Below, piece by piece: positions 18,111 to 28,194 of a stretch of DNA of 64,000 nucleotides. A program made the translations under genes and the position numbers. Origin of the DNA: Mucilaginibacter sp. 44-25 (lineage in GTDB: Bacteria > Bacteroidota > Bacteroidia > Sphingobacteriales > Sphingobacteriaceae); contig MKTS01000001.1 in the NCBI GenBank assembly GCA_001898335.1, positions 620,001 through 684,000 on the forward strand. The letters are read 5' to 3'. The notes under the pieces are model-generated. The model was not told where the DNA came from. It was given only the letters and a program-made list of their open reading frames with translations, and ran no database searches. The first letter of the stretch is position 1; every line of letters starts with the position of its first letter.

Positions 18111-19013
18111 ATGCTCAAGATAGCATTTGATCCTATTTACGTACATCCGCTTCCGGATGGGCATCGTTTCCCGATGCTTAAGTACGAGCTTATTCCCGAG
18201 CAGCTAATGCACGAGGGTGTGGTAACGGATGAAAACTTTTTTTCACCGGAGATACTGGACGAAGAAACCATACTGCTTACCCACGATGCCGATTATTGGC
18301 GACAGCTTAGAGAACTTACATTGCCGCCAAAGGAACAACGCCGGATAGGTTTTCCGCTGAATGCAAACTTGGTTGAACGTGAGCGCCGTATTGCCAGGGG
18401 AACTATAGATGGCTGCCGTTTTGCGGCTGAATTTGGCATTGCCTTTAATATAGCCGGAGGAACACATCACGCAGGCACCAATTGGGGCGAGGGTTTTTGT
18501 TTACTAAACGATCAGGCTATAGCCGCTAACTATTTGTTAAATAATGGTTTATATCAATCCATCTTAATTATTGATTTAGATGTACACCAAGGTAACGGAA
18601 CTGCGCAGATATTTGAAAATAAGCCCCGTGTATTTACTTTTTCTATACATGGCGATAAAAATTTCCCATTCAGAAAAGAGCGGTCAGACCTGGATATACC
18701 GCTTAATGACGGTACCGGAGATGATGAATATCTTGAGTTATTGAAAAAAACCTTGCCCGGTTTAATCAAACGGCACCGTCCAGACTTTGTATTTTACCTT
18801 TCAGGTGTGGATGTTTTATCGTCTGATAAGCTTGGTAAACTGTCGTTAAGTAAAGAAGCATGCAAAGAACGAGATCGGTTTGTTTTATCGCAATGCAGGC
18901 AAAATAATATTCCCGTGCAGGTAAGTATGGGCGGTGGATACTCGCCTCATATAAAAGATATTGTTGAAGCACATTGCAATACTTATAAAGTAGCTACCGA
19001 ACTCTATTTTTAA
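18111..19013 (+). CDS. Histone-deacetylase-family protein (AcuC/HDAC fold), 300 aa
   Basis: Zn-dependent deacetylase motifs are present: GGTHHAG near residue 117, IIDLDVHQGNGTAQIF near residue 150 and SIHGDKNFPF near residue 175, with SGVDVLSSDKLGKLSLS later. Bacterial relatives deacetylate acetylpolyamines, acetoin-related substrates or proteins. It follows kynU closely and may be co-transcribed. Its last four bases overlap the convergent MATE gene. Confidence 0.85.
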   Translation: MLKIAFDPIYVHPLPDGHRFPMLKYELIPEQLMHEGVVTDENFFSPEILDEETILLTHDADYWRQLRELTLPPKEQRRIGFPLNANLVERERRIARGTIDGCRFAAEFGIAFNIAGGTHHAGTNWGEGFCLLNDQAIAANYLLNNGLYQSILIIDLDVHQGNGTAQIFENKPRVFTFSIHGDKNFPFRKERSDLDIPLNDGTGDDEYLELLKKTLPGLIKRHRPDFVFYLSGVDVLSSDKLGKLSLSKEACKERDRFVLSQCRQNNIPVQVSMGGGYSPHIKDIVEAHCNTYKVATELYF

Positions 19014-20377
19014 CCGGCTTGTAACTTCGATTGATTACTATGACTAATTTTATGAAAACGAATAAACAGCATAATCGACGAAGCCATTAAACCGCAAACC
19101 AGGCCATACCAAACTCCTTTGACTCCCCAGTTTAACTGTATACCCAATAAATAGGCAATTGGCAGGCCGATGATCCAATACGAAATGAAAGTGATCACAG
19201 TTGGTTTATTTACATCGCCCATGCCTCGAAGTATTCCCAAGCCAACTACTTGTGTACCATCAAATAACTGGAAGAACGCAGCTACGATGAGGAGCTGAGC
19301 AGCAATTTGTATGACTTGCCTGTCTGTAGTATACATCCAGGGTAACCACTGGTTACAGACTGCGAAAATAACTGCCGTTACACACATAAAACCGATAACA
19401 ATATGGTAATTTGAAATGGCCGATAATCTGAGGTGAAGATGCTTGCCTGCGCCAAAGTAGTTTCCTGATTTAACAGCCGCTGCGGAAGAAACGCCACTGG
19501 CCATCATATACGTCATGCTGGCAAGAGATATGGCAATTTGATGTGCTGCCTGTTGTACAGGGCCAATAGTACCAATAAGAATAGATGCGCCACCGAAAGC
19601 GCTAAGCTCAAACGTGGCTTGTAATGCTACCGGCATACCTATTTTTAATAACTGCTTTATCCGTATCCATTGCACGTTGATAAGTTTAAAGCTTGAAAGA
19701 TATTTTTTAAAAGCCGGTGAACGGAACACATAAGCCCCCATAGCGATCGCCATTAGGCAACGGTCTATCAGGGTGCTATAACCGACACCACGTATGCCCA
19801 TTGGCTTGATCCCAAACATTCCTTTTACTAAAACTATACCTACCAATATGTTCAGGATGTTACCCACTATAGTAATGTACATGGCCTGTTTGGTAAAGCC
19901 CAGGCCTTGTGCAAATTGCTTAAAAGCGTCAAATATCAGCAGCGGAATAATGGATATGCTTAGTAAAAGCAAAAAAGGTTTAGCTTGAGCTACAACCGCC
20001 GGGTCCTGATGTAATTTGCCGATGAAGATTTGTATCACCCCGTAAACTACACTAAACAATACCAACCCTGTAAGTATGTTTAACAGCAGGCTATTGCTAA
20101 GTAATTTACCACATTCAGTAAAATTTCCCCGCCCGTTATGCTGCGCTATTAAAGGTGTAATGCCATAACTGATCCCCAGACCAATTGCCAAAGGAACTAA
20201 AAATGTACTAATAGATAACGAGACACCGGCAAGAGCATCGGTACCGGCAAATTGACCTACTATAATAGTGTCTGACAGTTGTACCAATGTATGGCCAACC
20301 TGCGACAGTACTACAGGTATGGCAAGCCTGAGGCTGTCTTTATAGTAAGGTTTATATTTCTGTAGATTTAAATTCAT
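19010..20377 (-). CDS. MATE-family multidrug efflux transporter
   Basis: About twelve membrane segments are visible in two similar halves, with LRLAIPVVLSQVGHTLVQLSDTIIVGQ at the N-terminus, typical of Na+- or H+-driven MATE exporters. I chose the ATG at 20377 (MNLNLQKYKPYYKDS), because an earlier ATG at 20407 adds ten residues of unlikely composition. The predicted length is 455 aa. The drug or metabolite exported is unknown. Confidence 0.88.
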   Translation of the reverse strand: MNLNLQKYKPYYKDSLRLAIPVVLSQVGHTLVQLSDTIIVGQFAGTDALAGVSLSISTFLVPLAIGLGISYGITPLIAQHNGRGNFTECGKLLSNSLLLNILTGLVLFSVVYGVIQIFIGKLHQDPAVVAQAKPFLLLLSISIIPLLIFDAFKQFAQGLGFTKQAMYITIVGNILNILVGIVLVKGMFGIKPMGIRGVGYSTLIDRCLMAIAMGAYVFRSPAFKKYLSSFKLINVQWIRIKQLLKIGMPVALQATFELSAFGGASILIGTIGPVQQAAHQIAISLASMTYMMASGVSSAAAVKSGNYFGAGKHLHLRLSAISNYHIVIGFMCVTAVIFAVCNQWLPWMYTTDRQVIQIAAQLLIVAAFFQLFDGTQVVGLGILRGMGDVNKPTVITFISYWIIGLPIAYLLGIQLNWGVKGVWYGLVCGLMASSIMLFIRFHKISHSNQSKLQAG

Positions 20378-20421
20378 TTGCCGGCAATGGAGGCGGCAAA
20401 GGTACATATTATGCCCTTAAA

Positions 20422-21045
20422 CTACATCGCCGTGTAAAACTCTTCCTTTTCGGTGGTATGTACAGCCAGTACACCCGATAAAACCAGGTCAACAAGTATG
20501 CGCTGCGCTCGGCGCCGACCAATATTCAATAACGCGCAAAATTCCTTTACTGTTATGCGTTCTTTTTTATCCAGATGTTCAAGCAGCGCTTTCTCTTTAG
20601 ATGAATATTCAATCAGCACGCCTTTTTCGTCTGCTCCACGGCGCAATACATCTACCACCACTTTACTGGCCAGCACACTTTTGTCTTTTACGCGAATGTA
20701 TACCCACCATTTACCATCTTCGGCCAAGGAATAATGCGGTTTTTCGGTACTTTCCGGTATATCTACCATTAGAACCGTTTTATCGTCATAATATATTTCT
20801 TCGAAAATAGGATCGAGGGCCGGCCTGCAGAAAAAATGCGCCGCCCTGGTAATCATATACCGTTCCTCAGTTTCGTCTTTTACACCTTTAATAGTACCAT
20901 CATCCAACACACCAATAAGTAAACGCCCGCCAATATTATTAGCGAAGGATACCATTGTCTTTGCTATTTTTTCACAACTGGTAATGGTTTTCTTAAAATC
21001 GAGTTTTACGCCTTCTCCCTCAAGTATCTGTCTCTTTAAATTCAT
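20422..21045 (-). CDS. AlbA_2 (Schlafen-type) domain protein with C-terminal winged helix, 207 aa
   Basis: The N-terminal half contains EGEGVKLDFKKTITSCEKIAKTMVSFANNIGGRLLIGVLDDG, the AlbA_2 pattern (often labelled putative DNA-binding or ATP-binding). The C-terminal part (about 150-207), KERITVKEFCALLNIGRRRAQRILVDLVLSGVL, looks like a winged helix-turn-helix. It is probably a regulatory or nucleic-acid-binding protein; no target is evident. It lies in a run of three small minus-strand genes with gaps of 1-5 bp. Confidence 0.78.
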   Translation of the reverse strand: MNLKRQILEGEGVKLDFKKTITSCEKIAKTMVSFANNIGGRLLIGVLDDGTIKGVKDETEERYMITRAAHFFCRPALDPIFEEIYYDDKTVLMVDIPESTEKPHYSLAEDGKWWVYIRVKDKSVLASKVVVDVLRRGADEKGVLIEYSSKEKALLEHLDKKERITVKEFCALLNIGRRRAQRILVDLVLSGVLAVHTTEKEEFYTAM

Positions 21046-21050
21046 CGCTT

Positions 21051-21500
21051 TTATTTATAAGGCGTAAATATTTCCATCCATCGGTCAGCTCCTTTAATTA
21101 GCTCAAAACCGAATTGCTTGTATAAGCCATGTGCATCTGCTGTGGCTAATACAAAACGTCGTAAACCTTGTAAATCCGGGTGGGATATAATCGTTTGCAT
21201 GAGCCATTTTGATAGTCCCAATTTACGATGGGCTGATAAAATAAACACATCACACAGGTAAGCAAAGGTAGCTTTATCTGTAATAACCCGGGCAAAACCG
21301 GCCTGTTCGGCATTTTTATAAACGCCGAAACATAATGAATTAGTTATTGCTTTCCGCAGTTTATCTTCGGATATTCCCTTAGCCCAATAAGATTCAATAT
21401 TAAGGTAATTAAATATCTCGGCAAAATGCAGCAAACTATTATCAGTAGAAATATAATAGCCCTGGCTGTGATAATGGGCATCATTCATATAAACCGGCAT
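21051..21500 (-). CDS. GNAT-family N-acetyltransferase, 149 aa
   Basis: The acetyl-CoA-binding pattern is seen as YLCDVFILSAHRKLGLSKWLMQTI near residue 85, followed by LATADAHGLYKQFGF, typical of GNAT motif A and B. FARVITDKATFAYL precedes it. The acceptor is unknown. It begins one base after the end of the DUF4442-like gene, so translational coupling is likely. Confidence 0.85.
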   Translation of the reverse strand: MPVYMNDAHYHSQGYYISTDNSLLHFAEIFNYLNIESYWAKGISEDKLRKAITNSLCFGVYKNAEQAGFARVITDKATFAYLCDVFILSAHRKLGLSKWLMQTIISHPDLQGLRRFVLATADAHGLYKQFGFELIKGADRWMEIFTPYK

Positions 21501-21501
21501 G

Positions 21502-21972
21502 TTATAGTGGTTTAAAGTTTAGGTCGCGTATGTAAACTTCATTATTTAACGAAGCGCAAATCTCATTATTATCGTTAAAAATCTCTACAGGATAGGTGCC
21601 TTCATATTTTCCATATACATTAATGGTATCTATTACTTCCTGTATCTGATGCTCGGTAATAGTTATAGTAAATTTTAAATTGCCGGTTGCTGGTATTAAA
21701 TAATGTATTGTTGATGATTTGGACCATATCTTTAATTTTCTTCCAGGCGACTGTAATACACGATCAAATAATACCGGATAGAACGGGTCCGCTGCGGCGA
21801 ATATAGTACCTCCGAAAATAGAACTGTTATAGTTCGTGTTTAGAAAGCTTTTAATGATTGATACCTGCACACCTCTGAAACCTTTATTAAAACCCTTAAC
21901 CCAAACGCGTTGAAAAAACAGGGGAGGATAGAAGCGCATGATCCATTTTAAGGTATTTTCTGATACCACCAT
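21502..21972 (-). CDS. DUF4442 / hotdog-fold thioesterase-like protein, 156 aa
   Basis: The segment NYNSSIFGGTIFAAADPFYPVL, with an N-terminal pattern of the kind FYPPLFFQRVWVKGFNKGFRGVQV, resembles the DUF4442 branch of hotdog-fold proteins, which resemble acyl-CoA thioesterases. No experimentally known function applies. It is the first of three closely packed minus-strand genes. Confidence 0.7.
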   Translation of the reverse strand: MVVSENTLKWIMRFYPPLFFQRVWVKGFNKGFRGVQVSIIKSFLNTNYNSSIFGGTIFAAADPFYPVLFDRVLQSPGRKLKIWSKSSTIHYLIPATGNLKFTITITEHQIQEVIDTINVYGKYEGTYPVEIFNDNNEICASLNNEVYIRDLNFKPL

Positions 21973-22127
21973 TGCTGATAAATATCTGAAAAAATTACCT
22001 TGAATTTAATAAAAAGCTAATTTAATTGAAGGATAATTACACCCTGCTCCTCGAAGAAATATTGATAAATAATTAAACAATTTAACTATTTAAAGGTTAT
22101 CCATTTGTAAAACTATTAAAAACATCA

Positions 22128-22334
22128 ATGAAAAAGCAAATTTTAAGTTTCGCAGCTACTGCGATGATAATCGGTTCAATTGCAACAGGTTGCAGTTCCG
22201 AAAAGGCAACAAATGGTTCAGACAGTACCAAAACAGATTCAACTACAACAATGGCTCCTGGTGATACCACCAAAGCTGCTGATACAGTAATGAAAGACAC
22301 CACAAAAAAAGATACTACTAAAAAGCCAATGTAA
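22128..22334 (+). CDS. Small Thr/Asp/Lys-rich predicted lipoprotein, 68 aa
   Basis: A signal peptide MKKQILSFAATAMIIGSI ends in ATGC, a probable lipobox, so the mature protein would be lipid-anchored at Cys 22. The remaining 46 residues are a low-complexity Ser/Thr/Asp/Lys tail with repeats of the type DTTKK. Function unknown. A strong hairpin terminator follows 17 bp after the stop codon. Confidence 0.65.
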   Translation: MKKQILSFAATAMIIGSIATGCSSEKATNGSDSTKTDSTTTMAPGDTTKAADTVMKDTTKKDTTKKPM

Positions 22335-22351
22335 TTTGGTTATCAAAATTA

Positions 22352-22382
22352 TAAACGCCCGGATAAATTATCCGGGCGTTTA
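22352..22382 (+). terminator. Rho-independent terminator
   Basis: TAAACGCCCGGATAA pairs with TTATCCGGGCGTTTA around a single central base; the stem is 15 bp. A T-rich stretch follows on the plus strand. Confidence 0.8.
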
Positions 22383-22487
22383 CTTTTAGTTTATTTTAGG
22401 TGATTTAATATTCTTATAAAAACTCTAAATAAATCCTCACTATAAAATTCCTATAATTAACATTATGTTAAGTAATTATTTGAATTA

Positions 22488-22513
22488 AAGAGCCTATATT
22501 TCTATAGGCTCCT
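22488..22513 (-). terminator. Hairpin terminator for the minus-strand TPR gene
   Basis: GAGCCTATA and TATAGGCTC form a 9-bp stem with a 4-nt loop, followed on the minus strand by a short T-rich stretch, 26-50 nt after the stop of the TPR gene. Confidence 0.7.
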
Positions 22514-22537
22514 ATTCTTACTTTGTCAATATTAAGT

Positions 22538-23785
22538 TTATTGATTAAGCGCTTTAATTTGAGCGTTGATCTTAGCTGCATTCGCATCATCACGCTTGCC
22601 TTTGTAATATGTAAGCAAAGCACTTAATGCATCCTCAGATTTAGGATTTAATTCCACAGCTTTTAATACATATGGTTTAGCCAGATCAAATTGTGCAGAT
22701 GCTTTTGCCATCATGGCTGTGTATTCTTTCTGTTTATTTGCAGGCAATTTATTAGCCGCGTTAAACATGTCAATAGCTGGTGACAAATAAACAAAACCCA
22801 AGTTTAAATTAGCCTCAAAATAGTTTGGATCAACCTCTATGGCCTTTTTATACATTTCAGCGGCTTTGTCCAGGTTTTGCTTTTTCTCTGCTTCAAGGCC
22901 AGCTTTTGTTGCTGCAGTAGCCTTATCAATACGTTTAGTATAAGTATCAGCAGTTTGTGAGTAAATTAAACCTGCATAATAATATAGATCTTTGTTTTTA
23001 GGATCAGCTTGTATAGCAGGCAAAAGTGTTTCTAAAAGTTCTTTTTGTTTTCCTTGTTTAAGGCTAAGGTCAATTTGATTGGCACGCATATTCGCGTTTT
23101 TAGGATATTTAACCAAAGCTTCATTGATCAGTTTCACTGCACCGGCTGTATCTTTATTCATTATATAAGCACGCGCAAGGTCATTGTATACAGCCTCATT
23201 TTTTGAGTATTTGGTAGTTACCAGTTTGCTGTAGTTGGTAATAGCTGCAGGATAATTCTTTGCATTAAACGCGGCCATACCTGTGTATAAAATCGCGGTA
23301 GTATCTTCCGGGTTAGTGCTGCGGTAGTAATCAAAAGATTTATATGCTTCATCATATTTCTGATCGTTAAACTCTTTTGCACCCTTATTACCCTGGTATC
23401 TGCCCAATATACCATTAGCGCTTTCAATGATTTTTTTGTTCTCCCCTTTCGTATCCAACTCCTGGGCTTTTTTTACCGCTTCTGCCGCGATAGTGAAATT
23501 AGACATTGCTGCTTCAGGATTTTTTTCATCGCTTGATTCTACAAGTCCTGCATAAACAGAAGCTTTTACCGCCCAAGTTTTTGGCAAGTTTGCTGTTTTT
23601 GGATCGGCTACAGCTTTGTCAATAGCTTCTTTAGCCTTATTAAGACTTGGTATAGCCAACGTAGGCTGACTTTTCAGATTTTCGTATTTTTCATACTCCG
23701 ATTGCGCGTTGTTTACTTCTTTTTGCGCAAAGGCTACAGTTGAGATAAGCCCTAAAACGCCTATCATTAAGAATTTAATTTTCAT
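22538..23785 (-). CDS. Secreted tetratricopeptide-repeat protein, 415 aa
   Basis: A Sec signal peptide (MKIKFLMIGVLGLISTVAFA, then QKE) precedes a wholly helical protein with TPR-like repeats. Clear units include YDEAYKSFDYYRSTNPEDTT near residue 143 and DKAAEMYKKAIEVDPNYFEA near residue 305. It is likely a periplasmic scaffold. It follows another TPR gene and gyrA on the same strand. Partners are unknown. Confidence 0.85.
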   Translation of the reverse strand: MKIKFLMIGVLGLISTVAFAQKEVNNAQSEYEKYENLKSQPTLAIPSLNKAKEAIDKAVADPKTANLPKTWAVKASVYAGLVESSDEKNPEAAMSNFTIAAEAVKKAQELDTKGENKKIIESANGILGRYQGNKGAKEFNDQKYDEAYKSFDYYRSTNPEDTTAILYTGMAAFNAKNYPAAITNYSKLVTTKYSKNEAVYNDLARAYIMNKDTAGAVKLINEALVKYPKNANMRANQIDLSLKQGKQKELLETLLPAIQADPKNKDLYYYAGLIYSQTADTYTKRIDKATAATKAGLEAEKKQNLDKAAEMYKKAIEVDPNYFEANLNLGFVYLSPAIDMFNAANKLPANKQKEYTAMMAKASAQFDLAKPYVLKAVELNPKSEDALSALLTYYKGKRDDANAAKINAQIKALNQ

Positions 23786-23842
23786 CAGTTACTGTTTTAA
23801 ATTGGTAATGAGTGTAATACGGAATATTTCCCGCTTAGTTTA

Positions 23843-24949
23843 TTAATTTAATTGTTCCAGTCGGTTGTTTACCCTATCTAATTGTGATTGGTTTCCGGTT
23901 TTTGTATATGCCAATTGTAACAACTCAAGGCAGTCTTTATCACGTGGAGCCATCTCGTTGGCTTTTTCAAGCCATACTATCGCATTAGTAATGTTTCTGT
24001 TGTTAGTATCGCTTTTAAGGGTACTCATTTTAAAATATAACAATCCCAAATTTAACACAGGCTCATAAGCGTTGCCATCTAACTCGATGGTACGGAGATA
24101 TAATGACTCTGCTTTGTCAAAATCGTTTAAATGATCATAACAATTAGCGGCAACAAAGGTAATTTCAGCGTTGTTGGGGTTATCATCTATTAACTGGCCC
24201 AATAAAGGTTCTAACGATTTATAATCATGTTTGTTATTATAGATATTGGCTTCGTCATGTAGTAACTGCTTATTAGTTGGGAGCATTTTTCTGCCCCTTT
24301 TAACAATTTGAAGTGCTTTGGCGGTGTCGCCAAGAGATTTATAAATGGATGATGCCGTTTCCAGATACTCTACATTTGTACTGTCGGTATTAATAAGATT
24401 ATCAAAGTACTTGGCCGCGTCTTTTAAATTACCCTGTTTATTATTGGCAAAAGCAATGTAAGCATTAATGCTTTTTTGCCCAGGCGCATACTTTTTAGCG
24501 TTTTGGAAAGCTGTTGACGCGTTTTTATAATCGTTGTTACGGATTAACAAGAACCCTCTCCTGATGTAGGCGTTGGCGAGGCATCTGCTGGCGTAATCCA
24601 TTTCTGGCTGATACTGAAAGATCTTGTTTTTAGCCGCGAATTTTTCATACAACGCCGTGGTTTGATCCAGGAAATTATCAGGCTGTTTTAGCGCATTAGT
24701 GGAATCTATCTGCAATATGCTGGTATTGACGATAATACGATAGATATTCTTTTCCAAATCATTAGAATCCTTTTTGGTGACCACAAGGCTATCTGCTGAT
24801 TTTTTTGCCCGCGCCAAAAAAGCTATATCAGCCTTTTTTTTGTAAAAAGCAAGGTTGTTTACCACGCTTTTCAACGCTTCGGACTGGCCAAAGGCGATTG
24901 ACGTAATAAACAACCCTATAATTATTAAACCTAACTTGCTTTTTTGCAT
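23843..24949 (-). CDS. Secreted tetratricopeptide-repeat protein, 368 aa
   Basis: The signal peptide MQKSKLGLIIIGLFITSIAFG is followed by TPR units such as NDYKNASTAFQNAKKYAPGQ near residue 139 and NDFDKAESLYLRTIELDGNAYEP near residue 271. It begins 3 bp after gyrA, so it is almost certainly transcribed with it. A periplasmic protein downstream of a cytosolic topoisomerase is odd in function but the order is seen in this group of bacteria (general knowledge, not checked). Confidence 0.85.
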   Translation of the reverse strand: MQKSKLGLIIIGLFITSIAFGQSEALKSVVNNLAFYKKKADIAFLARAKKSADSLVVTKKDSNDLEKNIYRIIVNTSILQIDSTNALKQPDNFLDQTTALYEKFAAKNKIFQYQPEMDYASRCLANAYIRRGFLLIRNNDYKNASTAFQNAKKYAPGQKSINAYIAFANNKQGNLKDAAKYFDNLINTDSTNVEYLETASSIYKSLGDTAKALQIVKRGRKMLPTNKQLLHDEANIYNNKHDYKSLEPLLGQLIDDNPNNAEITFVAANCYDHLNDFDKAESLYLRTIELDGNAYEPVLNLGLLYFKMSTLKSDTNNRNITNAIVWLEKANEMAPRDKDCLELLQLAYTKTGNQSQLDRVNNRLEQLN

Positions 24950-24952
24950 AAG

Positions 24953-27595
24953 CTATTCTGTTTGGTCGTCGTCGGTAGCGGCATCATCCGCGTTACCTTC
25001 ATCAATTTTAGTATCCTGTTTTATATCAGATTCTTCTGTTCCTGCTGCTATGTCAGCATCTGTACTTTCAGCTATTTCCTTATCGGCTGTAGCTTCGGCT
25101 ATAACGGCTTCGTCAAGTTCTTCGTCTTCAACATGTGCAACGGTAGCTACAGAAGCAATTTCGTCGTTGCCTTTCAATGTTATCAGCCTCACTCCTTGTG
25201 TAGCGCGGCCCATGGTGCGTAACTCAGCTATGGCCATGCGTATAATGATACCTGATTTATTGATGATCATCAGATCTTCAGTATCAGTAACACCTTTTAT
25301 AGCAACAAGGTTTCCGGTTTTTTCAGTAATGTTAAGCGTTTTAACACCCTTACCCCCCCTATTAGTTACACGGTAATCCTCAATATCGGTACGTTTACCG
25401 TAACCTTTTTCAGATACCACCAATACAGTTGTTTCGGCGTCATTGATACTTATCATACCAACCACCTCATCATTATTGCTATCCAGGCTGATACCGCGTA
25501 CACCTGTTGCTGTACGTCCCATAGGCCTTACGGTAGATTCGTTGAAGCGAATAGCGCGGCCTGATTGCAAGGCCATAACAATTTCGTTTGTACCGGTTGT
25601 TAATGTTGCCTCAAGAAGGGAATCGCCCTCATTGATGTTGATAGCATTGATACCGTTTGCACGCGGACGAGAGTATGCCTCTAAAGATGTTTTCTTGATC
25701 ACACCTTTCTTAGTACACATAATAATGAAGTTGTTTTCCAGGTATTCCCGGTCTTTTAACGACTTCAGCTTGATGTACGCCTTTATCTTCTCCTCTTTCG
25801 GGATGTTAATGATATTTTGTATCGCTCTGCCTTTTGAGGTGCGCGTACCTTCAGGTATTTCAAACACACGTAACCAGAAACATTGGCCGCTTTCGGTAAA
25901 GAACAGCATGTAGTTATGGTTAGATGCGATAAGCAGGTGCTCTATAAAGTCGGCATCGCGGCTGTTGCTACCTAATGAGCCTTTACCACCCCTGCCCTGA
26001 CGACGATATTCTGTTAACGAAGTACGCTTGATGTAACCCTCATGAGAGATAGTGATTACTACATCTTCATCCTCAATAAAGTCTTCGGTTTGCATTTCTG
26101 CAGATGAGTGTACAATTTGGGTTTTACGCTCATCACCGTATTTCTCTTTTATCTCCGTTAACTCGGTTTTAATGATACCCATACGCAGGCCTTCGTCTGC
26201 CAAAACAGATTTTAAGTATTCTATCTGTTTCATTAACGCATCGTATTCATCGCGGATCTTATCACGTTCCAGACCGGTTAAACGGCGAAGCGTCATATCC
26301 AAAATAGCACGTGCCTGTATGTCGCTTAAGCCAAATTTCTCCATCAAGCCTTCACGAGCTTCATCCGGCGTACCTGATGAACGGATCAATCGTATAACTT
26401 CATCAAGATGATCAAGAGCGATCAATAAACCCTCCAGGATATGCGCACGCTTTTCGGCTTCTGCAAGTTCAAACTTGGTACGGCGTATAACCACTTCATG
26501 CCTGTGCTCAACAAAGTGATGTATAAGATCCCTTAGGTTAAGCAGCATTGGGCGACCACCAACAAGCGCAATATTATTAACGCTGAAGGATGTTTGCAAT
26601 GCAGTGTATTTGTAAAGGTTATTTAAAACGATAGCCGCGTTAGCATCGCGTTTTATCTCATAAACTACCCTAATGCCCTGTCTGTTAGATTCATCGCGAA
26701 TGGCAGATATACCTTCAATCTTCTTTTCGTTAACCAGTTCAGCGGTGCGCTCAATCATCAGCGCTTTATTTACCTGGTAAGGTACATCACTCACAATAAT
26801 ACGTTCACGGTCATTATTGTAAGTTTCTATCTCTGCCGTTGCGCGGATAACGATACGGCCACGGCCGGTTTCTAAGGCAGCACGAGGGCCTTCAAAACCG
26901 TATATAATACCTCCGGTTGGGAAATCGGGGCCTTTTACGTGTTTGATAAGTTCGCTTACCTCAATATCCCGGTTGTCGATATAAGCTAAAGTAGCGTCAA
27001 TTACCTCGTTCAGGTTATGTGGCGCCATATTAGTGGCCATACCCACCGCGATACCCGATGCACCGTTAACCAGCAGGTTAGGGAATTTAGCGGGCAATAC
27101 AGTTGGCTCTTGCAGCGAGTCATCAAAGTTCAGCTGGAAATCAATAGTATCCTTGTTGATATCGGCCAGCATTTCTTCGGCTATCTTTTGCAGCTTTGCC
27201 TCAGTATAACGCATTGCTGCTGGTTGGTCGCCGTCTATTGAGCCGTAGTTGCCTTGTCCTTCAACAAAAGGGTAGCGTAAGCTCCAGTCCTGTGCCATAC
27301 GCACCATGGCATCATATACGGAGGTATCACCATGTGGGTGGTATTTACCCAATACCTCACCTACTATACGTGCAGATTTTTTGTAAGGTTTGTTATTGTT
27401 GAGGCCCAAATCAAGCATGCCATACAGTACGCGCCTGTGTACCGGTTTTAAACCGTCGCGCACATCGGGCAGTGCCCTTGATACGATAACCGACATTGAG
27501 TAGTCAATGTAAGCGGCACGCATCTGTTCATCAATATTTATCGGGATTATTCGGTCTTCTTTATGGGCGTTCTCGTTTTCTAAATCTTCAGCCAT
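24953..27595 (-). CDS. gyrA: DNA gyrase subunit A
   Basis: This is the breakage-reunion subunit of gyrase. The N-terminal winged-helix region has [17 protein letters not shown], the quinolone-region motif [17 protein letters not shown] and the catalytic [10 protein letters not shown]. The C-terminal pinwheel carries a GyrA-box of the form QGRGGKG near residue 527, so it should wrap DNA and supercoil rather than act as ParC. The last 60 or so residues are an unusually acidic tail (Asp/Glu rich). At the position equivalent to E. coli Ser83 it has Thr, a residue also wild-type in some genera. Length 880 aa. Confidence 0.97.
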   Translation of the reverse strand: MAEDLENENAHKEDRIIPINIDEQMRAAYIDYSMSVIVSRALPDVRDGLKPVHRRVLYGMLDLGLNNNKPYKKSARIVGEVLGKYHPHGDTSVYDAMVRMAQDWSLRYPFVEGQGNYGSIDGDQPAAMRYTEAKLQKIAEEMLADINKDTIDFQLNFDDSLQEPTVLPAKFPNLLVNGASGIAVGMATNMAPHNLNEVIDATLAYIDNRDIEVSELIKHVKGPDFPTGGIIYGFEGPRAALETGRGRIVIRATAEIETYNNDRERIIVSDVPYQVNKALMIERTAELVNEKKIEGISAIRDESNRQGIRVVYEIKRDANAAIVLNNLYKYTALQTSFSVNNIALVGGRPMLLNLRDLIHHFVEHRHEVVIRRTKFELAEAEKRAHILEGLLIALDHLDEVIRLIRSSGTPDEAREGLMEKFGLSDIQARAILDMTLRRLTGLERDKIRDEYDALMKQIEYLKSVLADEGLRMGIIKTELTEIKEKYGDERKTQIVHSSAEMQTEDFIEDEDVVITISHEGYIKRTSLTEYRRQGRGGKGSLGSNSRDADFIEHLLIASNHNYMLFFTESGQCFWLRVFEIPEGTRTSKGRAIQNIINIPKEEKIKAYIKLKSLKDREYLENNFIIMCTKKGVIKKTSLEAYSRPRANGINAININEGDSLLEATLTTGTNEIVMALQSGRAIRFNESTVRPMGRTATGVRGISLDSNNDEVVGMISINDAETTVLVVSEKGYGKRTDIEDYRVTNRGGKGVKTLNITEKTGNLVAIKGVTDTEDLMIINKSGIIIRMAIAELRTMGRATQGVRLITLKGNDEIASVATVAHVEDEELDEAVIAEATADKEIAESTDADIAAGTEESDIKQDTKIDEGNADDAATDDDQTE

Positions 27596-27797
27596 TTTCT
27601 AATTTTTCTGTAGATAATTTGGGCGCTGTTATTAGGTTAAGTAATGTTATTTAAGCGACCTGCGAAGATAAGAAATTATACGTAGAACTATGGTTTTTTT
27701 ACTAACATTCTGCCTGTTTTGCACAACAAATCATAAGTAGAAATGCAAACTTCCTATCTTAAAATATACCCGGGATCAAATGGACTTTTACAGGTAA

Positions 27798-28193
27798 TTA
27801 CTGCACCCTTTTCCAATATTCTTCTACAACGGTACCATTGGGTAATTTCCCATTAAAGATCAGCGTATCATTACGTATACTAAAATGATACTTGAGCGTG
27901 ACGTTGAGCCATTTAGATGGCTGCGCGCTATAGGTTTGTGTTTCAAAGCAGCTATCACCGGTTAATTTATAGTTACCGGTTTCATAGGTAAGCGGTTGCG
28001 CATCTTTTTCGAGGTAGGTGCCTGCGTAGTGTTCCGCATTGTATTGCCTTCGCAAAATATAATCTTTGGGGGCGGTTTCCGGCTTGCCATTATAAATACC
28101 ACCTCCATACTCCCATCTGCCGCTAAGGCCACCATCCAATTTAAATGATGTTAGCTCGCCCAATAGCAATATGAATATGAGTGCCTTTTTCAT
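27798..28193 (-). CDS. Secreted lipocalin-like hypothetical protein, 131 aa
   Basis: A short signal peptide (MKKALIFILLLGELTSF) leads to a beta-rich body with SGRWEYGGGIYNG, YETGNYKLTGDSCFETQTYS and NDTLIFNGKLPNGTVVEEYWKRV. That pattern resembles small beta-barrel lipocalin-like proteins of Bacteroidota. No function can be assigned. It starts one base after the hemF stop codon, so it is probably translated from the hemF message. Confidence 0.6.
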   Translation of the reverse strand: MKKALIFILLLGELTSFKLDGGLSGRWEYGGGIYNGKPETAPKDYILRRQYNAEHYAGTYLEKDAQPLTYETGNYKLTGDSCFETQTYSAQPSKWLNVTLKYHFSIRNDTLIFNGKLPNGTVVEEYWKRVQ

Positions 28194-28194
28194 T

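Noticed and set aside
24855..26411. Long plus-strand frames opposite gyrA
   Set aside because: They are shadows of the minus-strand gyrA codons, with no start context or family resemblance.
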